Notes: generated from the sequence alone by a model not told the origin. A DNA stretch of 64,000 nucleotides from Acanthacorydalis orientalis (GCA_034766995.1 CM068313.1:17249512-17313511), one strand, 5' to 3'. Counted from the first letter of the stretch, positions 47,400 to 59,399 are shown. Translations and numbers: made by a program.

Positions 47400-48505
47400 T
47401 ATTTTAACTTCAATTTAAAATGCAAAACAGCAATTGACATGAAAGTCAATGGATCAGCGTAACGTAAAAAGTTATAAATAAAAATGAGTACAAATCTAAA
47501 TATATTAAAAATGATATAGTCAATTAACATATTTATAAAATCTTTTAGGCAAGTATTGATTTATTTTTAAAAATTTGGAAGAACATTAATATTTTCATAA
47601 GATAAACAAGATAAATAAACACAGCTAGTTCATATAATTTTCATTTCAGATAATAATTAATAAATTTATTTCTTTCATTCTATCCCAAAACTATAATAAA
47701 GTACATAAATATACATTTTCAGATGATTTTTCTTTAAATAAATTTTATTTGTATATAGATGTATTTAAAATAATAAAATATTTTACATTATTTTTCAATA
47801 AAATATTGATAAATAAATAATTCATATTAATTTACAAAAAAAAATAAGAAAAAATATATTTTGATAAATGTATTTGCAATTAAAAATAATACCTATTATT
47901 TTAATTAGCAATTTCTTTTGAAATTCCTTTTTAATTTGTCAATACTAAAACTGAATACATTTATAACATTTAAAAGAACATTTCGGGTATTTAATTTGTA
48001 TAACTATCGCTCAATGTCTAAATTAATGTTCTTAACTAATATACCGATTTTAATTACATTTTTTATCAACCTCACCTCTTAAAGTTTGGTTTTTATCGAA
48101 TCTATGGAATCTTAAAATTTGTAAAAATTTCAGATAATAACTTTTCTCATGCAAGTCAAAGTTTTTTGACCACAAAAAGATAATTAAACTTCTAAATAAA
48201 AAGTCTACCTGTTAGTAACAAGTATTAGAGTTGAAGTAAAATTTATCATGAAAGAAATCCATTCAATTAGATATTATTCATTAAATAATCGACTTGCTTG
48301 AGGAAAATTGTTTCAAAAATGCTCTAATATTAATTTATTAATATGTACTTTGTTATTTGCCGCTTATATTTGAAAAAAAAAAACAATTTAACTATAACAA
48401 AAGTACGGTTAAAAAATTAAAAAGAAGCCATTTATAAATAAATTTCAATTGAAATTTTATATTTAATTGTTATTAATTTTTTTAAAAAAATAATATAGAT
48501 TATTC

Positions 48506-48561
<56 letters not shown>

Positions 48562-49125
48562 GAACCTACATATAAAAAGAAATACCCGAATCTATTTGAA
48601 TATATAAGGAAAAGATTCTTTTCTGAGCTTTTTTAATACACTATTACAATTTACATACAGAAATTTTTTTAAAATGAAGAAATGTAATTATAGTTTCGAA
48701 ACCATTCATATTCGTTAATTTTCTTTAAAAAGCTATATATATATTAAAAATAAGAACGTTCATATGCACATCTTATTGATACTTTATGTTCAATTTTTAA
48801 CTGCTGAGTCATTCACTCAACTGTCGGTATGTGGTAATCTTCTAATATTGAACAACTCAGCTATAATTTAACAGTTAAAACCAAAAAAATAAGGTTGTTA
48901 AATATCTTATTATAATTTTTAAGATATTTATTATAATTTTCCGTTTAATATAAAACTGTACTAAAAATCCAATTAATTTAAATGCCAGTTCTTAAAATAC
49001 ATCTGTTCGATTTGAACAAAAGAAAAAAATATATAAAATTCAATGAACTTTACGATTATGGAATTAACTTATTACTTCGAAACGCAGATTCGATCGAAAA
49101 AGTTATAATTGATACAATATTTGAT
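47400..49125. other. AT-rich desert
   Basis: Contains a long TA array at 48511-48560. No gene. Confidence 0.6.
48511..48560. repeat. (TA)n microsatellite, 25 units
   Basis: Perfect TA array. Confidence 0.97.
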
Positions 49126-49139
49126 ATATGATTTATATT

Positions 49140-49450
49140 TAAAGTCGTGATTTTCGTAATTACCACCATTAGTACATACAACCCTCGCCTTATTCGTGTA
49201 AAGCTGACAGTTCGACAGATGTTCATTTAGTAATTTCAAACATTAGATTGACGTTTATCGGATTTCAGTGTTTCCCTTGTGACAGTATATTATACATGTT
49301 ACATGTGATTACTGATTGGTTACTAAACTTAAAATTTAATAACAGCTTTTTGTGTAAATAATATCTACTTTCAGTCCAGTTCGGTAATTATAACAGATGT
49401 ACATGTTTACCTGACAGATACTCGTGTATATTCAGTATTTACATTTATGC
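49140..49450. other. Non-repetitive block, possible regulatory element
   Basis: About 300 bases of complex DNA (ACAACCCTCGCCTTATTCGT, GACAGTTCGACAGATGTTCA) with no coding frame. Enhancer-like by composition only. Confidence 0.3.
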
Positions 49451-49473
49451 TCATATATACGTATATGAGTAAG

Positions 49474-49476
<3 letters not shown>

Positions 49477-49516
<40 letters not shown>
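49477..49516. repeat. (TA)n microsatellite
   Basis: Perfect TA array. Confidence 0.97.
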
Positions 49517-49518
<2 letters not shown>

Positions 49519-49708
49519 GTATTGTCTAAAAATGAAATTTATAATAATATATGTATTGAAAATAAATCATATAAAACATCATTTAACATTAGATTCATTA
49601 TTAAAATAATGCACACTGTACATATAATTCATCACTAAAAATGAATAATTAAAATTTAGTACCAACCAACACTAAATACTTAAAATAATTTGAAAATCAA
49701 AAATATAT

Positions 49709-49711
49709 ATA

Positions 49712-49760
<49 letters not shown>

Positions 49761-49768
49761 GTGTATAT
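49709..49768. repeat. (TA)n/(TGTA)n microsatellite
   Basis: TA array ending in TGTATGTATGTGTG. Confidence 0.96.
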
Positions 49769-50171
49769 TTCTAATCTAATCATGTAAGTATTTTAAAAAA
49801 AACATAAATAAATTGCTCAGAAATCAAAAAAATGCAATGAAAATATGTTAAGAAAATATACTCAACTCTTAAAATCAGTGGAAAAAGCATTTGTTTAACT
49901 GTCAATTCTCATATATTCAAGATGAAAATAATTGTAACTATAATAATGTGTTATTCTTCTGTATACCTGTTATTCATTGTTCTATGGTAATTCTATGTAG
50001 CGTGCAAGTTCACATCTTCTACAATCGGATTCGAATTTCATCATCTTCAGATAAAGCTTATAATGAGACTAGTGACCTTCAATGATTTTAAAGGCAAAAT
50101 GAGATTTTCTTATATTATTTTCTTCTTTTCTTTATTTATAACTTGAATAATAAAAGTTAATGGATATAACA

Positions 50172-50341
50172 TACACGCACATATATATATATATATACAA
50201 CTACGTTGCAACATATCTTCGAGAATGATTATAAAGACATAAATGAGTTTTAAAAAAATGATTATTGTTTCATTCGGTTACATGTACATTCTTATAATTG
50301 ATAGGTGAGCAAGTGTAGCGAGCGGGAGGCGAAACCCCCTA
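50172..50341 (+). repeat. Dispersed repeat with hairpin end, copy 2
   Basis: Second copy of the 311-505 element: CAACTACGTTGCAACATAT, ATGATTATAAAGACATAA, CATTCGGTTACATGTA, ATAATTGATAGGTGAGCAAG, TGTAGCGAGCGGGAGGCGAA, CCCCCT. The hairpin is imperfect (GGGAGG against CCCCC). TA/CA arrays flank both ends (50179-50198 and 50341-50361). Confidence 0.7.
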
Positions 50342-50630
50342 TATATACACACATACATACATAACACTCTTATGTGAACATATACTTTCATGTAATTAGT
50401 AAAACAGTATATAATTTAACCAAAGAACAATCTCATTTATAAAAACGAGGTCAATAGTGCTTACGGAATATAAGCCCTCTTTAATATAACAAACAGAGAT
50501 AATTCTCTTTTTACATCCATATTTATTTTTACATTAATATTTTCAGACCATTAAAACCGAAAATGATATCACATTCCAACGTTAACTTTTATAGAGAAAT
50601 GAATTATTAGAAATGTCAAATTTCAATAGG

Positions 50631-50686
50631 AGTATGTGTGTATGTATGTATGTATGTATGTATATATATATATATATATATATAAA
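50631..50686. repeat. (TGTA)n(TA)n microsatellite
   Basis: About five TGTA units then about ten TA units. Confidence 0.96.
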
Positions 50687-50819
50687 ATTTTAAACACGGA
50701 TGTTTTCGAATCAAATAAACAAAATAAAATATGAATGAATGGGATGCTTGCGGAAAACAAAACCAACGCAGAAAATAATAATAAAGAAAATAATGAAATA
50801 TCACGAAATGACAAAGCAG

Positions 50820-51130
50820 ACATGTCCAAACCTGCTTAATTTCGTTATATATACGACATTGATGTCATCGCATGCGTTGTTCAGAATAACGCAATTATAA
50901 AAGATTAATGATAAAACATCATGTCTGGTTTTTGCGTGTGTAACAATCAATATACAGAAAAAACGGGGCATGTAATACGGCATATGAAAACAGAAACCTG
51001 TATGTCATATGACATCGAATGTTTCCTTGCAGAGTATGTGAAATTCTTGAACTTTTCAGGTATTTATATAGCATAAAGGACATTAACGTTCATGCTCACT
51101 ATCGAAACTAAAAAAATAACGTCGTAAGTA
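50820..51130. other. Non-repetitive block, unassigned
   Basis: Complex DNA with ATTGATGTCATCGCATGCG and TGTATGTCATATGACATCG (near-palindromic ATGTCATATGACAT near 51003-51016). TTTCCTTGCAG near 51030 resembles a splice acceptor. No exon frame. Possible regulatory DNA. Confidence 0.3.
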
Positions 51131-51149
51131 GAATTTTACTACATAATCT

Positions 51150-51185
51150 CTTTCATTCTCTCTCTCTCATACACTCATATGCATA

Positions 51186-51217
<32 letters not shown>
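51150..51217. repeat. (CT)n, ATGC-rich and (TA)n microsatellite
   Basis: CTCTCT run, CATATGCATATGCATA, then TA units. Confidence 0.95.
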
Positions 51218-51220
<3 letters not shown>

Positions 51221-52480
51221 GAAAATATAAATTAAAAGCTGAAACATTATCGACAAAAATCTATACAGCAAACTTGGTAGCATTTCTCTTCCTCTATAAG
51301 AGAAGTCAGGTTTATTATTGAAAAACGAATATATGTCATTTCCAAAACCTCGAAAAATAAAAGTATTTATTCATTTATACTGTTTTGTTGGTAACAAATA
51401 GACTACTTAAAATTTCTGTGTTAAAACTCGCTAGATAGACAAAAATACCTTTCAAAAAAGCAGGCCAAACTTTGATGTTATTCAAATTGATTCAATCGAT
51501 AATTTCCAACTTCTTTTTCGGATTATATTATTGGATTTAAGTATTCATTTTAAATGACCAATCGATTTAAAAACTGATCCTTATTCAATACCTCGAATTA
51601 AGAATTAGATGCTAATATTCGATCTATTAAATTCTTTTCGTTCAGTAAATCCGATCTATTGAGCTTTAAAATACATTCAAGGTTTCAACATACACTAAGT
51701 AAACTTAATTGTCTATGTCTAATGTTTCAATACTTACAACTAATCAATACATGTATTTGTCTCTATTAAGTTTTTAATAAGATCATAAATCTTATCAGAA
51801 TGACCAAATTGTGGTTTATTAGACAAAAATTAACAATCACTATATTTGAATTTTGCTGAACACTGTCTGGCGGGCTTATCAATTACTGCATCCTCTCTAC
51901 ACAACTCAAAATTAATTTTTAGAGTTATTAAAACATTTTAATCTTTTTAAAAACTAATAACAGGATGTACTGAAAATAAAAAGTATCAGTAATCATTTTC
52001 AATAATTACTAATTTAATAAAAACGCATCCAAACCAATTTCACACTTAAATATCAATTCCATCATAATTTTTGAAACGATATATAACACATGCATTTGTA
52101 ACAACGCTTCTATCATTAGAATACTGTAACTCTACTGATTGCAAATCGAACAAAAGTTCTGAAATCATTCGATACTTTCTGTGAAGTGTAACTGCAAATT
52201 TCATACACAATAAAAACAACGAGACAACAAATATTTACTAATGGTCATTTTATTTCATGTTTAGTTTCTAATCACTTGCAATAAAAATGTCAATTCGATT
52301 TGATTTAATAAAATGATCTTTTATATAATAAAAAATATAATCAGAATATATAAACATATTTTTATTTTATTAAATTTGATAGAACTGTACATTTTTATAA
52401 TATCTATCAAAGTGCATATTTATCATGTATATTAACTTCGTAGACAAGTTAAAAAAAAGTTTAATAGTCAAGTATCATTT
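51218..52480. other. AT-rich spacer
   Basis: Mixed-complexity DNA, no gene recognised. Confidence 0.5.
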
Positions 52481-52484
52481 ATAT

Positions 52485-52900
52485 TTTCGGACGCATTTTC
52501 TCGTCAATCTATGCAGATTAACATTATATTTAAAATAGACACGTCTCTGAAATCGGAAACCTTTTTCTGGCGCGTTAAATAATAAATCATGCCGAGACGT
52601 TCTTGTGATCAATCCATTTTTAATTTGCAATTCAAACAGGATCGGCCGCACTTGACTTTATAATAGAGACAGGGAAACGCGAAAATTGACAAAGTTTTCT
52701 AATTAAGACTATTCCCGGTAGATGTCACCTCTGTTCCATATTTTGAGCTTCATAATTTTTTATTTCATATACTCGAATAAATATAGTCGGCGAACGTATT
52801 TTATTTTATGGCGTAATGTAGAATGAATAATTTTATTTTGTTGTAGTGAAAATTATTTATTATTCATTATTTATTTAGATGCGTACACAACATAAATATA
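52485..52900. other. Possible conserved non-coding element
   Basis: A 250-400-base block of high complexity with CpGs (TTTTTCTGGCGCGTTAAATA, CAGGATCGGCCGCACTTGAC) and homeobox-type cores (AATTTGCAATTC, TTCTAATTAAGAC). No frame of note. Among the stronger enhancer-like candidates here. Confidence 0.4.
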
Positions 52901-53094
52901 ATTATACAGAAATATACGGATGGAACGAAAATAGCGACGATACAGGAATTAAATAATTCATTAATTCATCTCACGAATTTTGTATACACTTTTGTACTTT
53001 GAGGTAGGTAATTATAAGACTAATTACAATTGTGTATTTTGTATCAAGAGAATGAATGGCAAACATTTTTTTTGTTTTTATAAAATATTTCATT

Positions 53095-53096
<2 letters not shown>

Positions 53097-53133
<37 letters not shown>

Positions 53134-53140
53134 GTAGACT

Positions 53141-53184
<44 letters not shown>

Positions 53185-53219
53185 CATACATATATATGTG
53201 TGTGTATATAAATATATAA
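53097..53219. repeat. (TA)n/(CATA)n/(TG)n microsatellite, about 120 bp
   Basis: Two TA arrays separated by ACACATGTAGACTTACA, then CATA and TG units. Confidence 0.96.
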
Positions 53220-53370
53220 TGCTTGCTTCAAGTAATGACGTTCATTACATTAATCCAACTCATTTAAAATTTTAAACGTCTTGTTTTCAGGTTTACAAAA
53301 TTAGACAAAATATGTATATTTATATAATTCACAATTTATACCTGATGTGTATATATACATATATGTATAT

Positions 53371-54178
53371 GGGTCGTTTGATAAGTTTGGTAAATTTCTA
53401 TGATATGGCGCCACCGTTCATTCGGTAACGTCACGGCTATAAAGTGTCGCTTTTCAAACTAGCGTAGGCGGAATTTCAGCCAGTAGCGAAGCGCTTTTCA
53501 CGTTCTACAGATGTTTGAAGCGAGCATTGTAGCAGTTGCCGCAAAAATTGAAAAAAGCGGGCTGGGATTTTTGCGTCGATTCGTCACCATGTTTGAAACA
53601 TGTATCCACTACTACATCTGAGTCAAAGCACCAATCAAAGTAGTGTAAAACTACTGGTCAAAGTGCGCCGAATAAAGCGAAGACCGTCTTGTCGGCTAGA
53701 AAGCTGATAGCTACTGTTTTTTGGGATTTCCAAGAAATCATCCTGATCAACTATTTAACGAAACTAAAAACGATAATAGGAGTCTATTATGCAACATTAT
53801 TGGACCGTTTGAAAGAAGAGCTGAAACAAAAGCAGACAAGATTGGCGCACAAAAAGGGTTCTTTCACCAGGACAACGCGCCGTCTTACAAATCGACCGTC
53901 GCAATAACAAAATTGCATAAATTAGGCTTCGAATTGATTCGTCATCCACCTTATTCTTCGTATTTCGACCCCGGGTAACTTCTTCATCTTCTCAAATTTG
54001 AAAATTTGACTCCGTGGGAAGGAATTGGGATGTCATCGCCTCCGTTATTGTGCATTTGCAGACTCGCTGAACTAAGTGTTAACGCTCAATAGAGACTGTC
54101 TTGAGAATTAAAATCGTTTTTTTTTCCAAAAAATGACATTTAACATATTTCTTTGTCATACTGATCAAACGACGTTCG
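53371..54178 (+). mobile_element. Mariner family B, HTH-less copy with both ends
   Basis: The 5' end GTCGTTTGATAAGTTTGGTA pairs with the 3' end, complement GTCGTTTGATCAGTATGACA (about 18 of 22 matching), so both terminal repeats are present. The leader matches the copy at 45058. The interior jumps from the leader (AGCATTGTAGCAGTTGCCGC) straight into the codons for FLRRFVT, so both helix-turn-helix motifs are missing. Length is about 810 bp against about 1.3 kb for an intact mariner. It abuts a TATATAC/TATG tract on the left. Confidence 0.87.
53565..54000 (+). pseudogene. Mariner transposase, catalytic-domain remnant
   Basis: It reads FLRRFVTM-FETCIHYYTSESKHQSK with the first catalytic Asp changed to Phe (FET for DET, 53592-53600). 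One internal stop follows, then SAPNKAKTVLSARK, ATVFWDFQEIILINYLTK and YYATLLDRLKEEL (frame of 53689-53907). A frameshift near 53855 follows, then GFFHQDNAPSYKSTVAITKL with the second Asp intact, and IRHPPYSSYFDPG, where the third Asp position of SPDLAP is not conserved. It cannot be active. The D,D34D family layout is nevertheless clear. Confidence 0.9.
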
Positions 54179-54189
54179 TATGTAAATAT

Positions 54190-54870
54190 TTTTTTATTTA
54201 AAATGGCGTATACGTGGATAAAAACTTATTAGAGAAATAATTAATAATTAAGACATAATTGATATTAAGTTTTAAATAAATTAAAATTTTGAAACAATAA
54301 AATAAAATATGACATTTGATCACAAATTTTAGTATAGGTCCTTCTATTATAGATCAGTTCTCTGAAATTGGGTTTAAAATCTCTATTGACAAATTACAGA
54401 CAAAAAATATATTTAAAAAAGTGTAAAAGATTAATAACAACTATAGTTTTTTATTAATAAATTATGTATTATTATTTTTAAACGGAATTTGAAAAGTGTA
54501 AAATTGAAAATATAATAACAAAATATATTCAATTTAATAGTAGAAACATATTAATTCTTTTAAATTATAACCATAGTACTGAACCCAAATATAACGTTAT
54601 CTAAAAAGTTACATGTCATACAATGATGTCCATCAGTAACTCCAAATATAAATATATTATTTTGATTTTTTTTATACTGAATTCAATTTTTGTATTTTTA
54701 ATAATCGATGTTTTTTAAAATATTGTAAAAGATTGTTCTGTATGATTTTGTAAAAAATATTTTAATTATATTAAACGTAACTAGAAGCCTGAATAACTCT
54801 TGGAAAGACTAAAGTACATTAGAATAATTAAACTTAAAAAATAACGATACTCTTCAAATTAAAAAATGTT
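54190..54870. other. AT-rich spacer
   Basis: Nothing seen. Confidence 0.6.
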
Positions 54871-54876
<6 letters not shown>

Positions 54877-54914
<38 letters not shown>

Positions 54915-54926
54915 GTATGTATGTTT
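54877..54926. repeat. (TA)n/(TGTA)n microsatellite
   Basis: TA array followed by CTGTATGTATGT. Confidence 0.96.
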
Positions 54927-54939
54927 GTATAGTGAATTT

Positions 54940-55837
54940 GTTGAACATATTTTAAAATATTAAATACTGAAGGTTAGCACTTCAATATCTGTCATGACGT
55001 TCGCGAAAAGCTTAAATAGATCCATTAAAATTACTTATACGGAAATTCCGAAGTTTAACTTGAAATTCTAGCGTTATTCACTGTACTCATACATAAACAT
55101 ATATCATATATTCTAACACACACTTACAAATATATAGAAAGACACACAGTCGCATGCACATTAAATCAATAAGGTCCCGTTCTCGAACACATCATTTATA
55201 ATTCAATATCCTACAGAATAAGTGATTTTTCTAATATATTTTCCAATGAATTAGATCAACAAACTGTTTCCACATTATATTTAATTGCAATTTTCACCAT
55301 ATAAATCAATTCAATTATTACATAGTTCGATTCTTAAAATCATTTTGTATAATATATACATTTTTTTAATGTTTGCTCTAAAATGTAAATACATACTTAT
55401 AATAATATAAAATAAAAATTTTATCACAATATTTTTTAATTCATTCAATTCAGATTTAATACAGATATTGATTTGTTAATAAAATGTATTTTCTTTTAAA
55501 ATTAATTTATAAAATTATATATATATATATATATACATAAAATATCATTAATTTAACGAAATATATAATACATAATAATAACAACTAAATTTTTATAATT
55601 TAAATAAGAATATAATTTTTATTTTATTGTACAAAATAAGTGGGTTAAAAAATTTGTTTAATTTTATTCAACATTAAATGCCATTCACATTGTCAACATA
55701 AAATTATATATAAGCAAAAAATATACATAGATGAATAATTAAAACGCAAACAGAAATTGACTCTTGAAAAGGAAGTGAAAATTTTGACATCACTGAAAAA
55801 CTAGTTCACATCCTGTATAATTCAAGTTACAGAAAAT

Positions 55838-55869
<32 letters not shown>

Positions 55870-56025
55870 CATTTGTGCATATCTTTACAAAGTATCTAAT
55901 GCTAACGAAAGTAAATCTGTGACAATGTTACATATTTAAGATACACGAAACAAAAAATTAATATATGAAAATTGTTGGAAAATTCGTGATTAAAACTTTT
56001 TGAATTTACATCATCCTTGAAACAT
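54940..56025. other. AT-rich spacer with short TA arrays
   Basis: TA arrays at about 55516-55535 and 55844-55868. No gene. Confidence 0.55.
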
Positions 56026-56029
56026 TATC

Positions 56030-56260
56030 TTTTATTAATAAATGCCATATTTTAATGTAAACGCATCGGAGCATGGACGGTAATTAATTTTAACTTGTCT
56101 CCATTAGCAAAGCTATTAATATAGACGAGATTTTAGTGGTGTTACATAGAAAATAATCCCACCCTAAATATTCATTATAATTGATGAATAATAGTTTTAA
56201 TTACGTGGTAATAATCGTTATTTGATGTAAAACACTTTGGAAAGTTTCCAATCTTAAAGC
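56030..56260. other. Possible conserved non-coding element
   Basis: Complex block with multiple homeobox-type TAAT cores (GACGGTAATTAATTTTAAC, TTCATTATAATTGATGAATA, TTAATTACGTGG). No coding frame. Enhancer-like by composition only. Confidence 0.35.
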
Positions 56261-56611
56261 ATAAATAATTATACGTTTTATTTAAAGAAAAGAAAAATTA
56301 AGAAGTTAGTTTTAACGAATTTTCAATCAAGATTTTTTACTTATGAAAAAGTGGCAATTTATCAATGAAAAAAGAAACCATCAATTTAAAATTAATTATT
56401 GAAAATAAAAGACAACTATACAAAAATATACATTTATTAAGAGTACCAATAATATTCTTACTTATTTTTTTATAAATATATTCACAAAAAAAAATATACT
56501 ATATATAATTTATTATGCACAAGGACTATTTTTATTAGTTATTTATATCAAGTTATTCTATTTAAATTATAAATATTTTGTCTTTTTAAATATATTTATT
56601 TCTTATTATTT

Positions 56612-56613
<2 letters not shown>

Positions 56614-56653
<40 letters not shown>
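56614..56653. repeat. (TA)n microsatellite
   Basis: Perfect TA array. Confidence 0.97.
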
Positions 56654-56655
<2 letters not shown>

Positions 56656-56659
56656 TTTA

Positions 56660-57255
56660 TAAATTTGAGAATTATTCCATATTATTTTATATTACACTAC
56701 ATAAAAACAAAATTCGTGTATATAAAAATTAATTATAATCTTCTATGCTTAACATTTACAATTTCTCGACACTAATTAATTTTTAAAATAATATAGAGTA
56801 TTTTCAAGCGACTTTAATTAAGATTTTAATTAACTCGAACTTTTACGTCACTTTTATTAAAATCATTTAATAGCAAGCAACTATTTTATTAATCAAAAGT
56901 ATGATTCTTTAACCTACTTTATTTAACTATATATTTCTGGTACAATGTTCCCTGACTATTTATTATAAAATGTATTATAGGAAAAATATTATAATAAAAT
57001 AATGAATAACAATGCAAAATAAACCAGAACAGTGGACTGTTTCTAATTCTACTTCATTTTTTTCAATCGCGATATATTCTTAGTTGGAATTAATCGTTAA
57101 GATGGATTCAAATTAGTAAAATATCTTTTTAAATGCATAATAACATAGTTTAATGCAGTTGTTAGTTTAATAATTTCTTTTATTTTTTATTTATGATTAA
57201 AAAGACTAATTAAACGAATCATTTAACTTTAACAAATAAAACTGACACAAAAAAT
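56660..57255. other. AT-rich spacer
   Basis: Nothing seen. Confidence 0.6.
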
Positions 57256-57258
57256 ACT

Positions 57259-57260
<2 letters not shown>

Positions 57261-57332
<72 letters not shown>

Positions 57333-57338
57333 ATGTAT
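57261..57338. repeat. (TA)n/(TGTA)n microsatellite
   Basis: Two TA arrays separated by GT, then GTATGTATGTATA. Confidence 0.96.
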
Positions 57339-57473
57339 ATAACTCAAATAAATTTAAATTGTCAAAAGTTAATTAATTAAAACATAATGTTTTATGTTAT
57401 ATATAGTTTATATATGGGGAAAAAAAAATTAGTATAATACAATTAATATAATATAATTCTGTCTTTCATATTA

Positions 57474-58038
57474 TTATGTTCGTAGAAAAATAATTGTGGT
57501 TCATGACCTTCAAATTAATATACATTTTTCTCTTTTTTGATTTCCTTAGCTATTTTAAGTGCTCCAGAATTGTTGGGTGAATAACGCCTTACTTTTGTGC
57601 AAGCTCTCGAGTTGTTGTACGTGGTACTGATTCAACTAACGCATTCAGTTGGTCGTTATGAACTAAAGAAGGACGCCTTCGACCTTCTTCATCTTCAAGA
57701 CTCGTTCCCAGCACGAAATTTTTGGAACCACAATTGCACCGTACTTTCCTTAACAGTACATACACCAAAAGTATCATTTAGTTTACAACCAGTTTCTACT
57801 GCTTTACCACCCATTTTAAACAAAAATTTTACTGTTATTTGTTTCTTTTCCATCATTAATTCAATAGCCCAATTTGAAGCAAAATTAATCATAAAATCAA
57901 AGTAGATGTTACCAAAATACAGACCGAAAAATACACTTTAAAATGATATTAACATGAGCTCAATAAAAAAACTTTCATTGAAAAAAATAAGGTTAGAATT
58001 CAAAAAACATAAATCGCAATTTATTCCTTCCAACCTAA
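57474..58038 (-). mobile_element. Non-autonomous mariner, family A, second DNA-binding-only copy
   Basis: Minus strand. The 5' terminal repeat is the complement of the right edge (TTAGGTTGGAAGGAATAAAT) and the 3' repeat is TTATGTTCGTAGAAAAATAA at the left edge. It carries the same leader and N-terminal transposase half as the copy at 16258. After the codons matching GKSK it runs about 40 degenerate bases and then enters the 3' repeat at the same point as the 16-kb copy. Length is 565 bp against 575 bp. The shared structure marks one deletion derivative that was copied, not two independent deletions. Confidence 0.88.
57540..57890 (-). pseudogene. Mariner transposase N-terminal (paired HTH) fragment
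   Basis: The first frame (57695-57892) contains the natural start MEKKQITVKFLFKMGGK and on to TVQLWFQKFRAGNES, the first helix-turn-helix, better preserved than in the 16-kb copy. A two-base deletion near 57702 shifts the frame. The remainder (57589-57777 frame) reads SLEDEEGRRRPSLVHNDQL and ESVPRTTTRELAQ. A stop then falls where family members have the Leu of ELGVS, and LEHLK is readable after it. No catalytic domain was present in this copy. Confidence 0.87.
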
Positions 58039-58233
58039 TACTACCGTTTAATAGTCGTTCTTAGCTTCAAAGTTCTATTAAAATATTTTTTGAATGTAAA
58101 GACTTTATTTTAAGTAATATAAATAGATAATTTCTTATGGCTAATATTGTAATCTTTGGCAACAAAAATTTAAAGATATACTTTTAATAAACGATTGTTT
58201 TCGTTATTAAAATGTCAATCGATATATAAATTA

Positions 58234-58236
58234 TGT

Positions 58237-58292
<56 letters not shown>

Positions 58293-58317
58293 CGAGAGAG
58301 AGAGAGAGAGAGAAAGA
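58234..58317. repeat. (TA)n(GA)n compound microsatellite, about 80 bp
   Basis: About 27 TA units followed by about ten GA units. Confidence 0.97.
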
Positions 58318-58499
58318 GGTTTAACTACAAAAATAGATATTTAAAATGATTTACATCCCTACATAAAATGAATGTATGAAATCTGCTTTTTGTCTGAATT
58401 AAATTCATACATTCTGAAACTATCATAATACCGAGTTTCATTTCACCATTTACCTCACACAAATAGAACAGAGATCTTAGGGAAAATATTTCTTACCGC

Positions 58500-58880
58500 A
58501 ATATATACATACACACACATTGTGTAAAATACATTTTCATTATGAGAATTATTCTGACGTAATTTTCCAACTGGTGGTATCATTGGATAGCATAAACAAT
58601 ATATAGCAATAAATGTTCACAATGCGGACTGTTGGCCGGACCTAAAGCATACTCTTGGGAATGTGGTCCGCCGCGCCTGCTATGATTACCACACATACAC
58701 ACACAATCGACCCTTGAAACACAGTTATCTACCATTTTGGGGGGCAGCACGACACGACGGACAGCTCAACAATGGAGGAGATGCATACATATTGACCATT
58801 CAAGCCTCTATTCAGGATTGTACGTTTTCGATTAATTCAATTGTGTTTATATCAAGATATGCTCCTTTGAAAGTGAAAAA
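58500..58880. other. GC-rich islet, unassigned
   Basis: Sharp GC rise at 58620-58800 with GGCCGGACC, GTGGTCCGCCGCGCC and GGGGGGCAGCACGACACGAC. A 73-codon plus frame (58663-58884) is not recognised. The GTGGTCCG string recalls ends of some hAT elements, but no inverted partner or 8-bp duplication was found. Promoter, old transposon and exon remain open. Confidence 0.3.
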
Positions 58881-58899
58881 TTAAATTCAACAAAGAGTG

Positions 58900-59325
58900 A
58901 ATTATCGAGCTGTTAATAATGAACATGTGAAATCGTTCTCGTGTAGTACTTTCAAAATCTCATTTTTAACCGTATTTTTATCGATAATAACAAATCGGTG
59001 AATAACATTAATGTTATTTACTACACCGACGAGTGATTATGAACAAAGAAAATTGTATTCATAATGGTTTTTATTATGAAACGAATACAAAATGTGAAAA
59101 ACAATAAATGAATGTTCAAAGTAAACAAGAAAGTACAAAACATCATTGTATTAACCGATCAATAAATGCAGTATGATTTATTGATATTGTATTTATTGAT
59201 TTTTTTTTTGAAATGAGGTCATTTCAATACTTATAAAATATACATATTTTAATTAAATGGCTATAATTAAATACTGCTTAATTATTTTTGATTTGAATGA
59301 TTTTGTATATTTCTTTATTTCTTAG
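58900..59325. other. AT-rich spacer
   Basis: Nothing recognised. Confidence 0.5.
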
Positions 59326-59327
59326 AA

Positions 59328-59329
<2 letters not shown>

Positions 59330-59392
<63 letters not shown>
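59330..59392. repeat. (TA)n microsatellite, about 30 units
   Basis: Long TA array. Confidence 0.98.
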
Positions 59393-59393
<1 letters not shown>

Positions 59394-59399
59394 CTTCAC

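Noticed and set aside
57597..57905. 102-codon plus-strand frame
   Set aside because: It is antisense to the recognisable mariner transposase remnant.
58620..58690. hAT transposon terminus
   Set aside because: Only a GTGGTCCG string; no inverted partner and no 8-bp target duplication found.
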